Shown: positions 44,163 through 53,035, numbered from the stretch's first letter. The stretch: 64,000 bases of DNA from Bacteroidales bacterium (GCA_024710405.1 JANJUV010000017.1:186001-250000), one strand, 5' to 3'. Numbers and translations: made by a program. The notes: generated by a model not told the origin, from the sequence alone.

Positions 44163-45314
44163 TCAGGAGGTGCCCCGAAACACCAGTTTTACCAGCGCAC
44201 CCTTACCATCAAGGTTATGGACCAGAATTTCACCCTTGAGCACTTCCATGATGGTTTTGGTTGCCTTTAGGCTTAGGCCGAGGTTCTTGTCGTAGTGTTT
44301 TTCGCCCAAACCAAAAGGCTTGAACAGATTCAGCAGGGCAGTCTCCGAAAACCCGTTTCCTGAATCAGAAACTTCAACTACAATTCCATCAGTTTGATTG
44401 CTGATGCCAATAACAATATTTCCGTCGGTTGGGCTATATTTAATGGCATTGTCTAAAACACTGCACAGGGCTATATCAATCAATTTTTGATCACCTTTAA
44501 CAATAAACTGCCCTTTTGATTCAGGTGAAGTAAGGCTTATTCCCTTATTTTTGGCCTGTGCCTGCACTTTGGCAATACACGCTAAGATGCTTTCATCGAG
44601 CTTAATGTCTGACAGCGAAATCGCCTGCCTTGTGCTGAGTTCGGTTATTAACAGCGCCGTGGTCGAGAACTTCTCGAGCCTGTCGACCGATAACTTGAGC
44701 ATATCAACAAACTCAGCAAGTTCATCGTTTTCCGAAAGTGTATCATTCAAAAAGTAGGCTGCACCAACAATGCCATTCAATGGGGTGCGCAATTCATGAC
44801 TGATCATCATCAAGAAGTTGTTCTTGGCTTCGTCAAGTCCCTGAAGTTCCTTATTTGCTATTTCCAGTTCAGCTGTTCGTTGCTGTACTTTCTCTTCCAG
44901 GATTTGATTTATGTTGCGAAGCACTTCACGCTGAGCTTTAAGCTCCAATTGGGTTTTCACCCGTTCCATGAGTTCCCTGGCATCAAAAGGTTTGGTCACA
45001 TAATCCTGTCCACCAGCTTCAAAGGCTTTATACACATCCTCCTTTTGTGTTTTGGCGGTGAGAAAAATAACCGGCACATCCCTGGTACGCTCATCAGCTC
45101 TGAGTTGGCGACAGGCTTCATAGCCGTCCATTTCGGGCATCATGATGTCGAGCAGGATAAGGTCAGGCGCCTGATCTTCCCAGGCAGTTTCGAGGGCTTC
45201 CAGTCCGTTGATGGCCACTTTCAGGTCGAAGCCATCGAGAAGTTCAACCAGTATTTCGATGTTTTCAGGAGTGTCGTCAACAACAAGAATGGTGTTTTCG
45301 TAAAGGCTTTTCAT
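44163..45314 (-). CDS. Receiver-histidine kinase hybrid (REC-HisKA-HATPase)
   Basis: This 383-residue soluble protein starts with a receiver domain (LVVDDTPENIEILVELL, phosphoacceptor Asp in LILLDIMMPEMDG, Lys in VTKPFDARELM). A coiled linker and HisKA follow (MMISHELRTPLNGIVGAAYFL near 165), then the HATPase domain (N-box VLDNAIKYSP, G1 DSGNGFS). In G2 the first Gly is replaced (NLGLSLKATKTI). It has no membrane segment or DNA-binding output. Its ATG overlaps the stop of the large hybrid kinase by 4 bp, so the two are translationally coupled and probably form one phosphorelay. Confidence 0.92.
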   Translation of the reverse strand: MKSLYENTILVVDDTPENIEILVELLDGFDLKVAINGLEALETAWEDQAPDLILLDIMMPEMDGYEACRQLRADERTRDVPVIFLTAKTQKEDVYKAFEAGGQDYVTKPFDARELMERVKTQLELKAQREVLRNINQILEEKVQQRTAELEIANKELQGLDEAKNNFLMMISHELRTPLNGIVGAAYFLNDTLSENDELAEFVDMLKLSVDRLEKFSTTALLITELSTRQAISLSDIKLDESILACIAKVQAQAKNKGISLTSPESKGQFIVKGDQKLIDIALCSVLDNAIKYSPTDGNIVIGISNQTDGIVVEVSDSGNGFSETALLNLFKPFGLGEKHYDKNLGLSLKATKTIMEVLKGEILVHNLDGKGALVKLVFRGTS

Positions 45315-48300
45315 GATGATAGGTAATTCTTTTTGATTTCAACTAATTGTATTCCGGCTTCTTTAAAATTAAAGCTTGTTAATGCCCGTTTCAGCTTAAG
45401 GAAAGCAGGGTCGTTCAGACCGGCTTGTTCCAGCTCAGGCAAGAGTTTTTTGGCTTGCGGACTTTTCTTTTTGATAAGTTCATCCAATTCATTGATGAGC
45501 GTCTCGGGCGATTTTGCTTCTACATGATCTGCAGACTGCTTTTCAGTGATGAGTTTTGAATGGATTTCTTCGAACAACAGCTGCATCTTTTCATCGAGGG
45601 CAGACAAGAGCGAAAGCAGTTTTTCAACCTGGTTGCTTTCAACCATATGTTCCAGTTCCTGGGCAAGTTGTTGAATTTCAGAAGCGCCGATACTTCCACT
45701 CAGTCCTTTGAGGGTATGAAATTGTCTTTTAAGAGTTTCTGAATCGCCGGCCGAAATCATAACTTTGGTATCCTGAATGAAGTTCAGATTGTTTTGATAG
45801 AATTTTTCCAAAACGTTGAGGTACAACTTTTTGTTTCCATTCAGTCGTTGCAGGGCAGCTTCTGTCTCAAGACCAGCGATTTCAGGGATGACATATTCTT
45901 TTTCGACGGTCTCCAGCTTCAAATTCTCACTTTTTCTAAACTGTATTCCTCCCGCCCTGACCATCCATTTGAGTATCTTTTTATAGACTTCAGCAGGGTC
46001 GATGGGTTTGGTGAGCATATCCATCATGCCTGCTTCGAGCACCTTTTCTCTCACACCTGCCATGGCATCTGCGGTCATGGCAAGAATGGGCAGGGTGATA
46101 TAATCATGCATTTTTCTGATTTCCTGTGTGGCAGTGATACCGTCCATGACAGGCATCTGAAGATCCATGAGCACAAGCTGGTACTTTGATGGGTTGCCTG
46201 ACTGACGTACCATTTCCACTGCTATTTCCCCGTTATCGGCAATTTCAACTACAAGGCCTGTTTCCTCAATGATTTCTTTTGCCACCTGCTGGTTGATTTC
46301 GTTGTCCTCAACAAGTAAAATGACATTGCCGCTCAGTTGTTTAAGTTTATGAAGGAGTTCATCATTGGATTCTTCAAATCTGTTAAACCGGCGTGCATAT
46401 TGCCCGAAAACATCCATAATACTATTGAACAGCGTGGAATAATTCAGTGGTTTTTCTATAAATCCATCGATCAAAGGATAGTCATTTTTCAACTCAAGCA
46501 CCTCTTTTGCATAGGCTGAAACCATAATAACTTTCGGCTTATGGGCAATCAGGGGGTCATTACTGATCAATGAAAGTGCCTCCAGCCCATTGATTTCCGG
46601 CATTTTATAATCAAGAACCAAAAGTTCAACAGCCTTTTCTGATGGTTGTTGAAGCATTGAAATGGCTTCTTTGGCACTACCTGTCAGGATAACTTCAAAA
46701 GTAAAGATGCGCAAAGCCTCCGCAAGAATCTCTCTGGCTGTTTCATTGTCATCGCAGATCATCACCTTCATTCCTCTAAGATCGAGGGGAGCTTTGAAAT
46801 CGCTTTGGTTTTCTTTTTTGGAGATTCCGCATTCGATGGTGAAATGAAAGTTGCTGCCTTTTCCAGGATCGCTTTCCACGCCTATCGAACCATTCATCAA
46901 TTTGACAAGGTTTTGCGAAATCGTTAGTCCAAGTCCGGTGCCACCATATTTTCGGGTGGTCGAAGTATCAGCTTGTGAGAAGGCTCGAAAAAGTTTTTGC
47001 TGTTGTTCTGCATTGAGGCCTATGCCGCTGTCTTTGACCTCCACTTTGAGGTGGATGGTTTTTTCTGTTTGATGGCTAACCGAAACATCTACTACAATAT
47101 AGCCTTCCTCGGTAAACTTCACGGCATTGGAGCAGAGGTTAGTAATCACCTGACCAAGGCGCAAAGGGTCTCCGATAAGGAAGGCAGGTACAGCAGGATC
47201 GATTCTGATTAGAAATTCCAGATTTTTCTGATGTGCTTTTTGCAACACCAGATCTGTGACTCCGCTGAGAACTTCCTGAAGCTCGAAGTCAATGTTTTCG
47301 ATGTTCAGCTTGCCGGCTTCAATTTTCGAAAAATCGAGTATATCATTGATGATACCGAGCAAAGCATTGGCTGAACGGCTTATTTTGCTTACATAATCCA
47401 GCTGCTTTTCGTCAAGTTTCGTCTTCTGAACAAGATGGGTCATGCCGATAATTGCATTCATGGGCGTGCGAATTTCGTGACTCATATTGGCAAGGAAATC
47501 GCTTTTGGCTTTGGTAGCAGCTTCGGCAGCCTCGCGGGCGGTTTCGAGCTCTTTTTGAAGCCTTTTGGTGATGCTAATATCTTGTGATACACCATATAAG
47601 CTCATAGGATTGCCATTTTCATCTTTGTCAACATAGGCTTTTGATTTGATCCACATGGCTTCACCCGACTGTGGATGAAGGTATTCATGTTCCATTTCAA
47701 AATGATCTTCCTCCCCCGAGATAACCCTTTTCAATTGCCCGGCAATAATTTTAGCTGAATCGGGATTGATTGCTGCAATTTGTTGAATAATGGATTTCAA
47801 CTGAGGGAATTCATTTTCATCCGATCTCACAAAACCAAAGATATCTCTGGCCCTGTCAGATGCAATAAAGTGATGAGCATCATTCAGTTTGATCTGCCAA
47901 AAGCCCGATTTTGTGAGGTCGAGGGCACGGTCGGAAAGTTTATAAATGTACTTTAATTCATTTTCGGCCTCAATCTTATCCGAGATGTCGAGAATGGTGC
48001 CATTCAACATATTTGGCTCGCCGGCAATGTCGTATTCTGCCATACCTCTGGCAAATACATGAACGATCTTACCATCGTTACGAATAATCCTGTATTCCAA
48101 CACATAAGGTTGTTTGAGCCGGATCGCATTCTGCACCTTTTCAGCAATCATAGCGCGATCATCAGGATGAATAAGGTTGTTGAACGCAATTTTCTTTGAG
48201 AGGAATTCATCTTTGGAATATCCTGTCAGTTTAAATACCTCGTCTCCCAGATAAATCATGGTATAATCTTCGTCAGTCAAACAGCGGTAGAAGGTTCCTG

Positions 48301-49678
48301 GAATAGAATGAACCAATGCTTTAAGGTGTTTCTCATTGTCACTGATCTGAAGCAAAAGACTTTTGACTTTTTTACGGCTAACGAAGAAATAAACCAATGT
48401 CAGCAACAAGCCAAACAGCGTAATGAGGATGAAAAGTGTGAACAATCGTTCATTACGAAGATCCCGGTTGAGCGATTCTGCTTTAAGCGCCAGGCGTTCA
48501 GTTTTTTCCTTTTCAATGGCATTTTGGTGTTCTTGCTCAAGGGCAGCCAAAGTTCCCCTTTTCAGCTGGTCAACAATAGTATCCCGGATGGAGACATACC
48601 TCTCAACATATTGAGAATAATTTTTCAAATTGGAGGTAGCTGCATAAGCCCTTTGCAAGATCCGGCTCAATTTTTTCTGAAGCTGTACATCGTTCATCTT
48701 CGAAGCCAATGGGAAAGCCATTTCACCGTTTAAAATACTCTGTTGCCAGAATTTATCAGGATTTTGTTGATTTTCTTCAGCCATTATCAGATTCCATTCA
48801 GCTATCCTGCCGTAAATGTGGGCTTTCCAATAGTTTTCATTCTTTATTTTACTGAGTTCTTCAGCTTTCTGTAAATTTAATCCGGCTGCATCAAGCTGTA
48901 GTCCCAACATCTGAAAATGCGCCAATGAAAGATAATACCTCGCCAAAACATTATTAAATGCTGGTGCAACAGACTGTTGGGATGTCAGTTGATAGAAAAC
49001 CGCTGCTTTGCTGAGCCGCTCAGACCTGAGGCTTTCACTCCGGGTAGCTTCGGCCTCATTCAGATAAAAGTTGGCAGCTTCGATATAATAACTTGCAATT
49101 CCAATGGTATCGCCACTTGTCTTTTTCGTTGCTATAGCTTTTTGAATCAATTCTTCTGCAATATCATTGCTTTGCAGAAATTGGTGTACCATGCCAAGAT
49201 TGATATAGCAAACCGACAATTCATCCAATGCTGCTTTTGCAACAGTCGTTTGTGCCGATTTCTCAAGTTCCTCAAAAATTAACTGGCTTTGAAACAAAGA
49301 TTTAACTGCAAAACTATAGCGTGCTTTAACACTGTAAGCCAAACCCATTTTTTGCAATGTTCGGGCGTGCAAAAACTTCAATTTTGATTCATCCTCAACT
49401 GTGAAAGCCGAATCAGCTGATATTTCGGACAGTTTTTCAGAGGTGATTTTGTTTGCTTCAAGGTAGTAAAACAAAGCTGAATCTGCATACTGATACATAT
49501 GATGGTCACCTTTGTGCAGTGCATCAACCACAGCAAGACTATCTTCAATTCTCCATTTTGGCTCTGTTCTGTCTCCATCACTAACTTTTGATTCCCGGCT
49601 GCATGAAAACAGAAGAACTAAAGCAAAAGCAAAACCAGAATAAAACAAACAATCCGTGAAAACAATCGGGTATTTCAT
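45311..49678 (-). CDS. Large hybrid sensor kinase (TPR-PAS-PAS-HisKA-HATPase-REC-REC-HPt)
   Basis: I start at ATG 49678 (MKYPIVFTDCLFYSGFAFAL), giving 1455 residues. The signal ends in a lipobox-like VLLFSC. A TPR-like sensor region (about 60-390) is followed by a membrane helix near 420 (LFILITLFGLLLTLVYFFV) and two PAS domains (about 450-570 and 590-700). HisKA follows (DFLANMSHEIRTPMNAIIGM near 730), then HATPase (NLCSNAVKFTEEG, DSGIGLN, GGTGLGLTI). Two receivers have Asp in LLVLDYKMPEING and LVLMDLQMPVMDG. The C-terminal HPt domain carries the phosphorelay His in FHTLKGLSGSIGA. The target regulator is not nearby. Confidence 0.94.
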   Translation of the reverse strand: MKYPIVFTDCLFYSGFAFALVLLFSCSRESKVSDGDRTEPKWRIEDSLAVVDALHKGDHHMYQYADSALFYYLEANKITSEKLSEISADSAFTVEDESKLKFLHARTLQKMGLAYSVKARYSFAVKSLFQSQLIFEELEKSAQTTVAKAALDELSVCYINLGMVHQFLQSNDIAEELIQKAIATKKTSGDTIGIASYYIEAANFYLNEAEATRSESLRSERLSKAAVFYQLTSQQSVAPAFNNVLARYYLSLAHFQMLGLQLDAAGLNLQKAEELSKIKNENYWKAHIYGRIAEWNLIMAEENQQNPDKFWQQSILNGEMAFPLASKMNDVQLQKKLSRILQRAYAATSNLKNYSQYVERYVSIRDTIVDQLKRGTLAALEQEHQNAIEKEKTERLALKAESLNRDLRNERLFTLFILITLFGLLLTLVYFFVSRKKVKSLLLQISDNEKHLKALVHSIPGTFYRCLTDEDYTMIYLGDEVFKLTGYSKDEFLSKKIAFNNLIHPDDRAMIAEKVQNAIRLKQPYVLEYRIIRNDGKIVHVFARGMAEYDIAGEPNMLNGTILDISDKIEAENELKYIYKLSDRALDLTKSGFWQIKLNDAHHFIASDRARDIFGFVRSDENEFPQLKSIIQQIAAINPDSAKIIAGQLKRVISGEEDHFEMEHEYLHPQSGEAMWIKSKAYVDKDENGNPMSLYGVSQDISITKRLQKELETAREAAEAATKAKSDFLANMSHEIRTPMNAIIGMTHLVQKTKLDEKQLDYVSKISRSANALLGIINDILDFSKIEAGKLNIENIDFELQEVLSGVTDLVLQKAHQKNLEFLIRIDPAVPAFLIGDPLRLGQVITNLCSNAVKFTEEGYIVVDVSVSHQTEKTIHLKVEVKDSGIGLNAEQQQKLFRAFSQADTSTTRKYGGTGLGLTISQNLVKLMNGSIGVESDPGKGSNFHFTIECGISKKENQSDFKAPLDLRGMKVMICDDNETAREILAEALRIFTFEVILTGSAKEAISMLQQPSEKAVELLVLDYKMPEINGLEALSLISNDPLIAHKPKVIMVSAYAKEVLELKNDYPLIDGFIEKPLNYSTLFNSIMDVFGQYARRFNRFEESNDELLHKLKQLSGNVILLVEDNEINQQVAKEIIEETGLVVEIADNGEIAVEMVRQSGNPSKYQLVLMDLQMPVMDGITATQEIRKMHDYITLPILAMTADAMAGVREKVLEAGMMDMLTKPIDPAEVYKKILKWMVRAGGIQFRKSENLKLETVEKEYVIPEIAGLETEAALQRLNGNKKLYLNVLEKFYQNNLNFIQDTKVMISAGDSETLKRQFHTLKGLSGSIGASEIQQLAQELEHMVESNQVEKLLSLLSALDEKMQLLFEEIHSKLITEKQSADHVEAKSPETLINELDELIKKKSPQAKKLLPELEQAGLNDPAFLKLKRALTSFNFKEAGIQLVEIKKNYLSS

Positions 49679-49786
49679 GCTAAAAAATAGTTTCAGTACT
49701 AAGATAATATGAAGCAAATCTAATCAAATCCTCAACAATACCGTCCTGTTTAACCACATGCTAATATCGAACACTAACAATATTTT

Positions 49787-49818
49787 CTTGACAGAACCTA
49801 AAAAAATTCGTATCATTG
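49787..49818 (+). promoter_or_regulatory. Promoter of the BlaI-BlaR1 operon
   Basis: CTTG at 49787-49790 and TATCATTG at 49811-49818 are 20 bp apart. Each is one base from the TTTG and TAnnTTTG consensus. The two operators begin just after the predicted start, as expected for repression. Confidence 0.45.
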
Positions 49819-49828
49819 TACAATATTT

Positions 49829-49864
49829 AACTAAATAATTAGTTATTTAACTAAACCGATAGTT
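49829..49864. promoter_or_regulatory. Tandem operators upstream of the BlaI-type repressor
   Basis: AACTAA-N4-TTAGTT (49829-49844) is followed by a weaker copy AACTA-N6-TAGTT (49849-49864). Their centres are 20 bp apart, two helical turns, which suits binding of two repressor dimers to one face. The site ends 5 bp before the repressor ATG. Confidence 0.65.
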
Positions 49865-49869
49865 TTGTC

Positions 49870-50247
49870 ATGAAAGAACTCACAAAAGCGGAAGAGCAAA
49901 TCATGCATGAATTGTGGAGGCTGAAGAAAGGTTTTGTGCATGATGTCCTTGAACGGCTTCCTGAACCTAAGCCTGCCTATAATACGGTTTCTACGATCAT
50001 CAGGATATTGGAACGAAAAGGTTTTGTCGGACATACCGCCTTTGGAAAAGCTCACGAATACTTCCCCCTGATTGATAAAAAAGAATACCGCAGGCTGCTT
50101 GCCAAGGGTTTATTAAGTAATTATTTCAGCAATTCGGTGCATAGTCTGGTGTCGTTTTTCAGCCGTGAAAAAAACCTCAGCCTAGCCGAACTTGAAGAGT
50201 TGAAATCAATAATCGAAGCTGAAATCAAAATGAAAGAACCCAAATAA
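49870..50247 (+). CDS. BlaI/MecI-family transcriptional repressor
   Basis: This 125-residue winged-helix protein starts MKELTKAEEQIMHELWRLKKG. The recognition region has PAYNTVSTIIRILERKGFVGH, and the C-terminal dimerisation helices end in KSIIEAEIKMK. BlaI and MecI repress their own operon until the partner protease is activated. Tandem palindromes lie in its leader and the M56 protease gene follows 8 bp downstream. In Bacteroidota such pairs often control genes other than beta-lactamases; none is present here. Confidence 0.93.
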   Translation: MKELTKAEEQIMHELWRLKKGFVHDVLERLPEPKPAYNTVSTIIRILERKGFVGHTAFGKAHEYFPLIDKKEYRRLLAKGLLSNYFSNSVHSLVSFFSREKNLSLAELEELKSIIEAEIKMKEPK

Positions 50248-50255
50248 GCCGCTGA

Positions 50256-51545
50256 ATGGAAACTGTTCTGACATATCTGGTTCATGCACAGGCCTATCTG
50301 CTTCTGTTTGGTTTCGGGTATCTGTTGTTCTACAAACGCAATCCATTACCTTCTTACAACAGGTTCTACCTTCTGTTTTCGCTGCTGGCAGCTGCCTTAC
50401 TGCCCCTGATGCCTTCTTATTTATCCATTGATGGAAACAATGTTCATGTCGCTGCATTCGGGCTACCTGAACTGGTTGTTGCCGCCTCGGGAGCTGTTGC
50501 CGATGGAACAGAAACCTTATCGGCATATGCACTTACCAGCACCTTGTTTATGTGGTCACTCGGATTGTACTATTCAATAATGGTTTTGATTTTACTGTTC
50601 AGGCTAATCAGAATAACAGGAATGATAGCAACAGCTGAACGCAGAACCATCGAAGGCATGCGTCTGGTACTGCTGAAACATAACAACGTGCCGTTTTCCT
50701 TTTTCGGTTGGTTGTTTATTCCTATCGGGCTCGAAAACGACCCTGCATTCAGGCATATCCTGATCCACGAGCAAGCCCATGCCCGAAAGTTTCATTCAGC
50801 TGACATCCTGCTCACCGAAATACTACACCTGTTGTTCTGGATGAACCCTTTGTTTTACTTCATGCGCAGCGAACTCAGGGTCATGCACGAATTTGAAGCA
50901 GATGCCTGTGCCCTGTCTCATTGCGAGCGGATCAGCTATCAGCAGGCTTTGGTTAATATTAATTTCAGCGGACGAATAGTCCCGCTCACTAATCCTTATA
51001 ATGTTTCACTAATTAAAAAAAGAATGCTTATGATGAACAAAAATTCTAAAAGGCCCGGTATTATCAGAAAATTGACACTCTCAATTTCTTTGGTGATACT
51101 AACTGCTTCTGCATTCCTCTTTCAGTCCTTCAGGCCTGTAAAGACCGAATTAAAAATTCAAAACCCTACTTCACCTTTAGTTACGGAACAAACCACTGTT
51201 CAGGATCAGCCCCGAAAAGATTCTGCTGTGTTTGTTGTGGTTGAAGAAATGCCACAGTTTCCCGGCGGAAGTGAAGCCATGATGAAGTTTTTAATCGAAA
51301 ATATCAAATACCCCGAACAAGCCCGCAAGGATAGCATTCAGGGAAGAGTGTTTTTGAACTTCATTGTTGAAGCCGACGGAAAAATATCCAACGCAAAAGT
51401 TATCAGGGGTATAGGCGGTGGATGTGACGAAGAAGCTGTGCGTGTCGTTAGTATGATGCCGGCCTGGACTCCCGGCAAACAACGTGGTCAGAATGTTAGG
51501 GTTTCGTTCAACCTGCCCATCATGTTTGCCTTGTCAAAAAAGTAG
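50256..51545 (+). CDS. BlaR1-type M56 metalloprotease fused to a TonB C-terminal domain
   Basis: This 429-residue inner-membrane protein has N-terminal helices (QAYLLLFGFGYLLFY, YLLFSLLAAALLPLMP, LFMWSLGLYYSIMVLILLF). The M56 zinc site is HILIHEQAHARKF, with the third ligand in MHEFEADACAL. After a further helix (LTLSISLVILTASAFLFQSF), a Pro/Gln linker leads to a TonB_C domain (MPQFPGGSEAMMKFLIENIKYP ... VSFNLPIMFAL). The penicillin-binding sensor of classical BlaR1 is absent and TonB takes its place. It would inactivate the adjacent repressor by cleavage; the signal it senses is unknown. Confidence 0.92.
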   Translation: METVLTYLVHAQAYLLLFGFGYLLFYKRNPLPSYNRFYLLFSLLAAALLPLMPSYLSIDGNNVHVAAFGLPELVVAASGAVADGTETLSAYALTSTLFMWSLGLYYSIMVLILLFRLIRITGMIATAERRTIEGMRLVLLKHNNVPFSFFGWLFIPIGLENDPAFRHILIHEQAHARKFHSADILLTEILHLLFWMNPLFYFMRSELRVMHEFEADACALSHCERISYQQALVNINFSGRIVPLTNPYNVSLIKKRMLMMNKNSKRPGIIRKLTLSISLVILTASAFLFQSFRPVKTELKIQNPTSPLVTEQTTVQDQPRKDSAVFVVVEEMPQFPGGSEAMMKFLIENIKYPEQARKDSIQGRVFLNFIVEADGKISNAKVIRGIGGGCDEEAVRVVSMMPAWTPGKQRGQNVRVSFNLPIMFALSKK

Positions 51546-51553
51546 TTTTTTTT

Positions 51554-51588
51554 GTCTGATATAACTAATTTATTAGTTGATATCTGAC
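51554..51588. promoter_or_regulatory. Extended palindrome with the BlaI-type operator core, after blaR1
   Basis: An imperfect inverted repeat with arms of 16 and 17 nt (GTCTGATAT-AACTAAT against ATTAGTT-GATATCTGAC) has at its centre AACTAA-TTTA-TTAGTT (51563-51578). This is the same 6-4-6 core found before the repressor gene. It begins 9 bp after the M56 gene stop. It is not followed by T, so it is not a terminator. Confidence 0.6.
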
Positions 51589-51609
51589 ATGAACAAAACC
51601 GTGAACAGC

Positions 51610-51646
51610 GGCTCTGCAGGTTCAAGTCCTGCAGGGCCATTTTTTT
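51610..51646 (+). terminator. Hairpin with T-run; loop resembles a tRNA T-loop
   Basis: GGCTCTGCAGG (51610-51620) pairs with CCTGCAGGGCC (51628-51638) over 11 bp, with one G-T pair, followed by A and seven T. This is a good intrinsic terminator for the blaI-blaR1 operon. The 7-nt loop TTCAAGT flanked by G and C equals the consensus tRNA T-loop, so a tRNA 3' remnant is the alternative reading. Confidence 0.75.
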
Positions 51647-51694
51647 GGTTACTTTTACAGCCACTATTACTGATGCAAGTCAATCCTGCACACA

Positions 51695-52918
51695 ATGAAC
51701 CGTTTTGTTTTTCTGATTATTGCCAATTTGTGTGTGATTAATCTCAACGCGCAGCATATCAGCCGAATGCATTATGTTTGTGACAACAAAACCAGTTCAA
51801 TTGACTTTTTCGAACCGGTGGGGGCTGTCGTTCTTCGCGGTCAAGGCGTTTTACCCGATCAGGCCGAAATAATTGCCGATGGACAAAGCAACAGGCTCAG
51901 CCGCGACGAACATGTTGTCAGCATCGACAGCATCTGGACGAGCAACCTCATTGTTTTCGAACCTTCAGTAAATGACATTGAAATTAAAGGGCTGATTGAG
52001 GGAAATACTTATGAACTCATCAGCATCCGACTGCCGTCGGCCGACCATCAGGGCCTCATCAGAACACCTTCCAACGATTGCAGCCAGCCCTCTATGATTC
52101 TGCAATCGGAATGGCGGGCAGGCCTTCCCCCACCAGATTATGAACGGATATTCAACAATGTGAATAACCTTATAATACATCATTCGGCCACTGCAAACAC
52201 CCTCACCGACTACACCGCCTTAGTCAGAAGCATTTATACATACCATACCGGGGTAAACGGATGGTCCGACATCGGCTACAACTATCTGATTGCACCTGAC
52301 GGAACCATCTTCGCCGGGCGTGACCCCGGAAACGACATGGAAACCCATCAGGTGCTGGGAGCCCATTTCTGCGCTTCAAACACAGGCACTATGGGCATTT
52401 GTCTTTTGGGCACATACATGAACGATTCACCCTCTGACGAAATGTTAGCGTCACTGATAAGGCTGATCTCATGGAAATCGGCACTTGACAGCATTCCGCC
52501 TTTAACAACCCATCCCCATCCGCTGCACCCCGCATTGCCTGTGATTGCCGGACACCGCGACGGGTGTTCCACCCTCTGCCCTGGCGATGTTGTTTATAAT
52601 AATCTGCAGGCATACCGTAATCAGACACAGGATTATCTGGTCTCCTGCGGTGTGTTTCTCAACATCAGAAATGATGTGCCCAACCAAAACAGTATCAGAC
52701 TTACACCCAACCCCGTCATCGGTAATGAAATCGGCATCAGCACTCCGGCCACGCTGAAATCGGCTGCCGTGTTCGACATGAATGGGCGATCATTCAGCTT
52801 GTATTTCAACGACGAGTGCAACCAACTGTTGATTCCCCCTTCGCTTCCCACTGGAATGTATATTCTTCAGCTTAGTTTTGAAACCGAAATCCATTGGATT
52901 AAATTTGTACGCCAGTGA
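51695..52918 (+). CDS. Secreted N-acetylmuramoyl-L-alanine amidase (PGRP type) with T9SS sorting domain
   Basis: This 407-residue protein has a signal peptide (MNRFVFLIIANLCVINLNAQ). A beta-rich N-terminal part (20-145) precedes the amidase/PGRP domain: LIIHHSATANTLTDYTALV, GWSDIGYNYLIAPDGTIFAG, AHFCASNTGTMGICLLG, and AGHRDGCSTLCPG with the last zinc ligands. The C-terminal 75 residues form a T9SS sorting domain (IRLTPNPVIGNEIGIS ... GMYILQLSFETEIHWIKFVRQ). It would cut the amide bond between muramic acid and the stem peptide outside the cell, so it may act on other bacteria or on released peptidoglycan. It follows the BlaI-type operon; shared regulation is possible. Confidence 0.92.
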   Translation: MNRFVFLIIANLCVINLNAQHISRMHYVCDNKTSSIDFFEPVGAVVLRGQGVLPDQAEIIADGQSNRLSRDEHVVSIDSIWTSNLIVFEPSVNDIEIKGLIEGNTYELISIRLPSADHQGLIRTPSNDCSQPSMILQSEWRAGLPPPDYERIFNNVNNLIIHHSATANTLTDYTALVRSIYTYHTGVNGWSDIGYNYLIAPDGTIFAGRDPGNDMETHQVLGAHFCASNTGTMGICLLGTYMNDSPSDEMLASLIRLISWKSALDSIPPLTTHPHPLHPALPVIAGHRDGCSTLCPGDVVYNNLQAYRNQTQDYLVSCGVFLNIRNDVPNQNSIRLTPNPVIGNEIGISTPATLKSAAVFDMNGRSFSLYFNDECNQLLIPPSLPTGMYILQLSFETEIHWIKFVRQ

Positions 52919-53035
52919 ACAGATTGATTCCGTTAAATATTGCAAGTCCTGATTTTGGCCTGACTTCAACTTGATGAGTTCTTCACCGGCAATTTTCAAT
53001 AGCGAAAATCTCTAACCGTTACAATTAGCCCATTA

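Noticed and set aside
49679-49717. Upstream ATG of the large hybrid kinase
   Set aside because: The signal sequence with its lipobox starts at 49678; the extra 13 residues have no role in export.
49767-49776. Single CGAACACT upstream of the hybrid kinase operon
   Set aside because: It matches the CGAAC octamers before the efflux operon, but one isolated copy with no sigma-54 element nearby is not significant.
51589-51741. 50-codon open frame (starting MNKTVNSGSAGSSPAGP) across the operator-hairpin region
   Set aside because: It has no ribosome site, runs through the hairpin stem and into the amidase start region, and its Ser/Gly/Pro run is just the translation of the hairpin.
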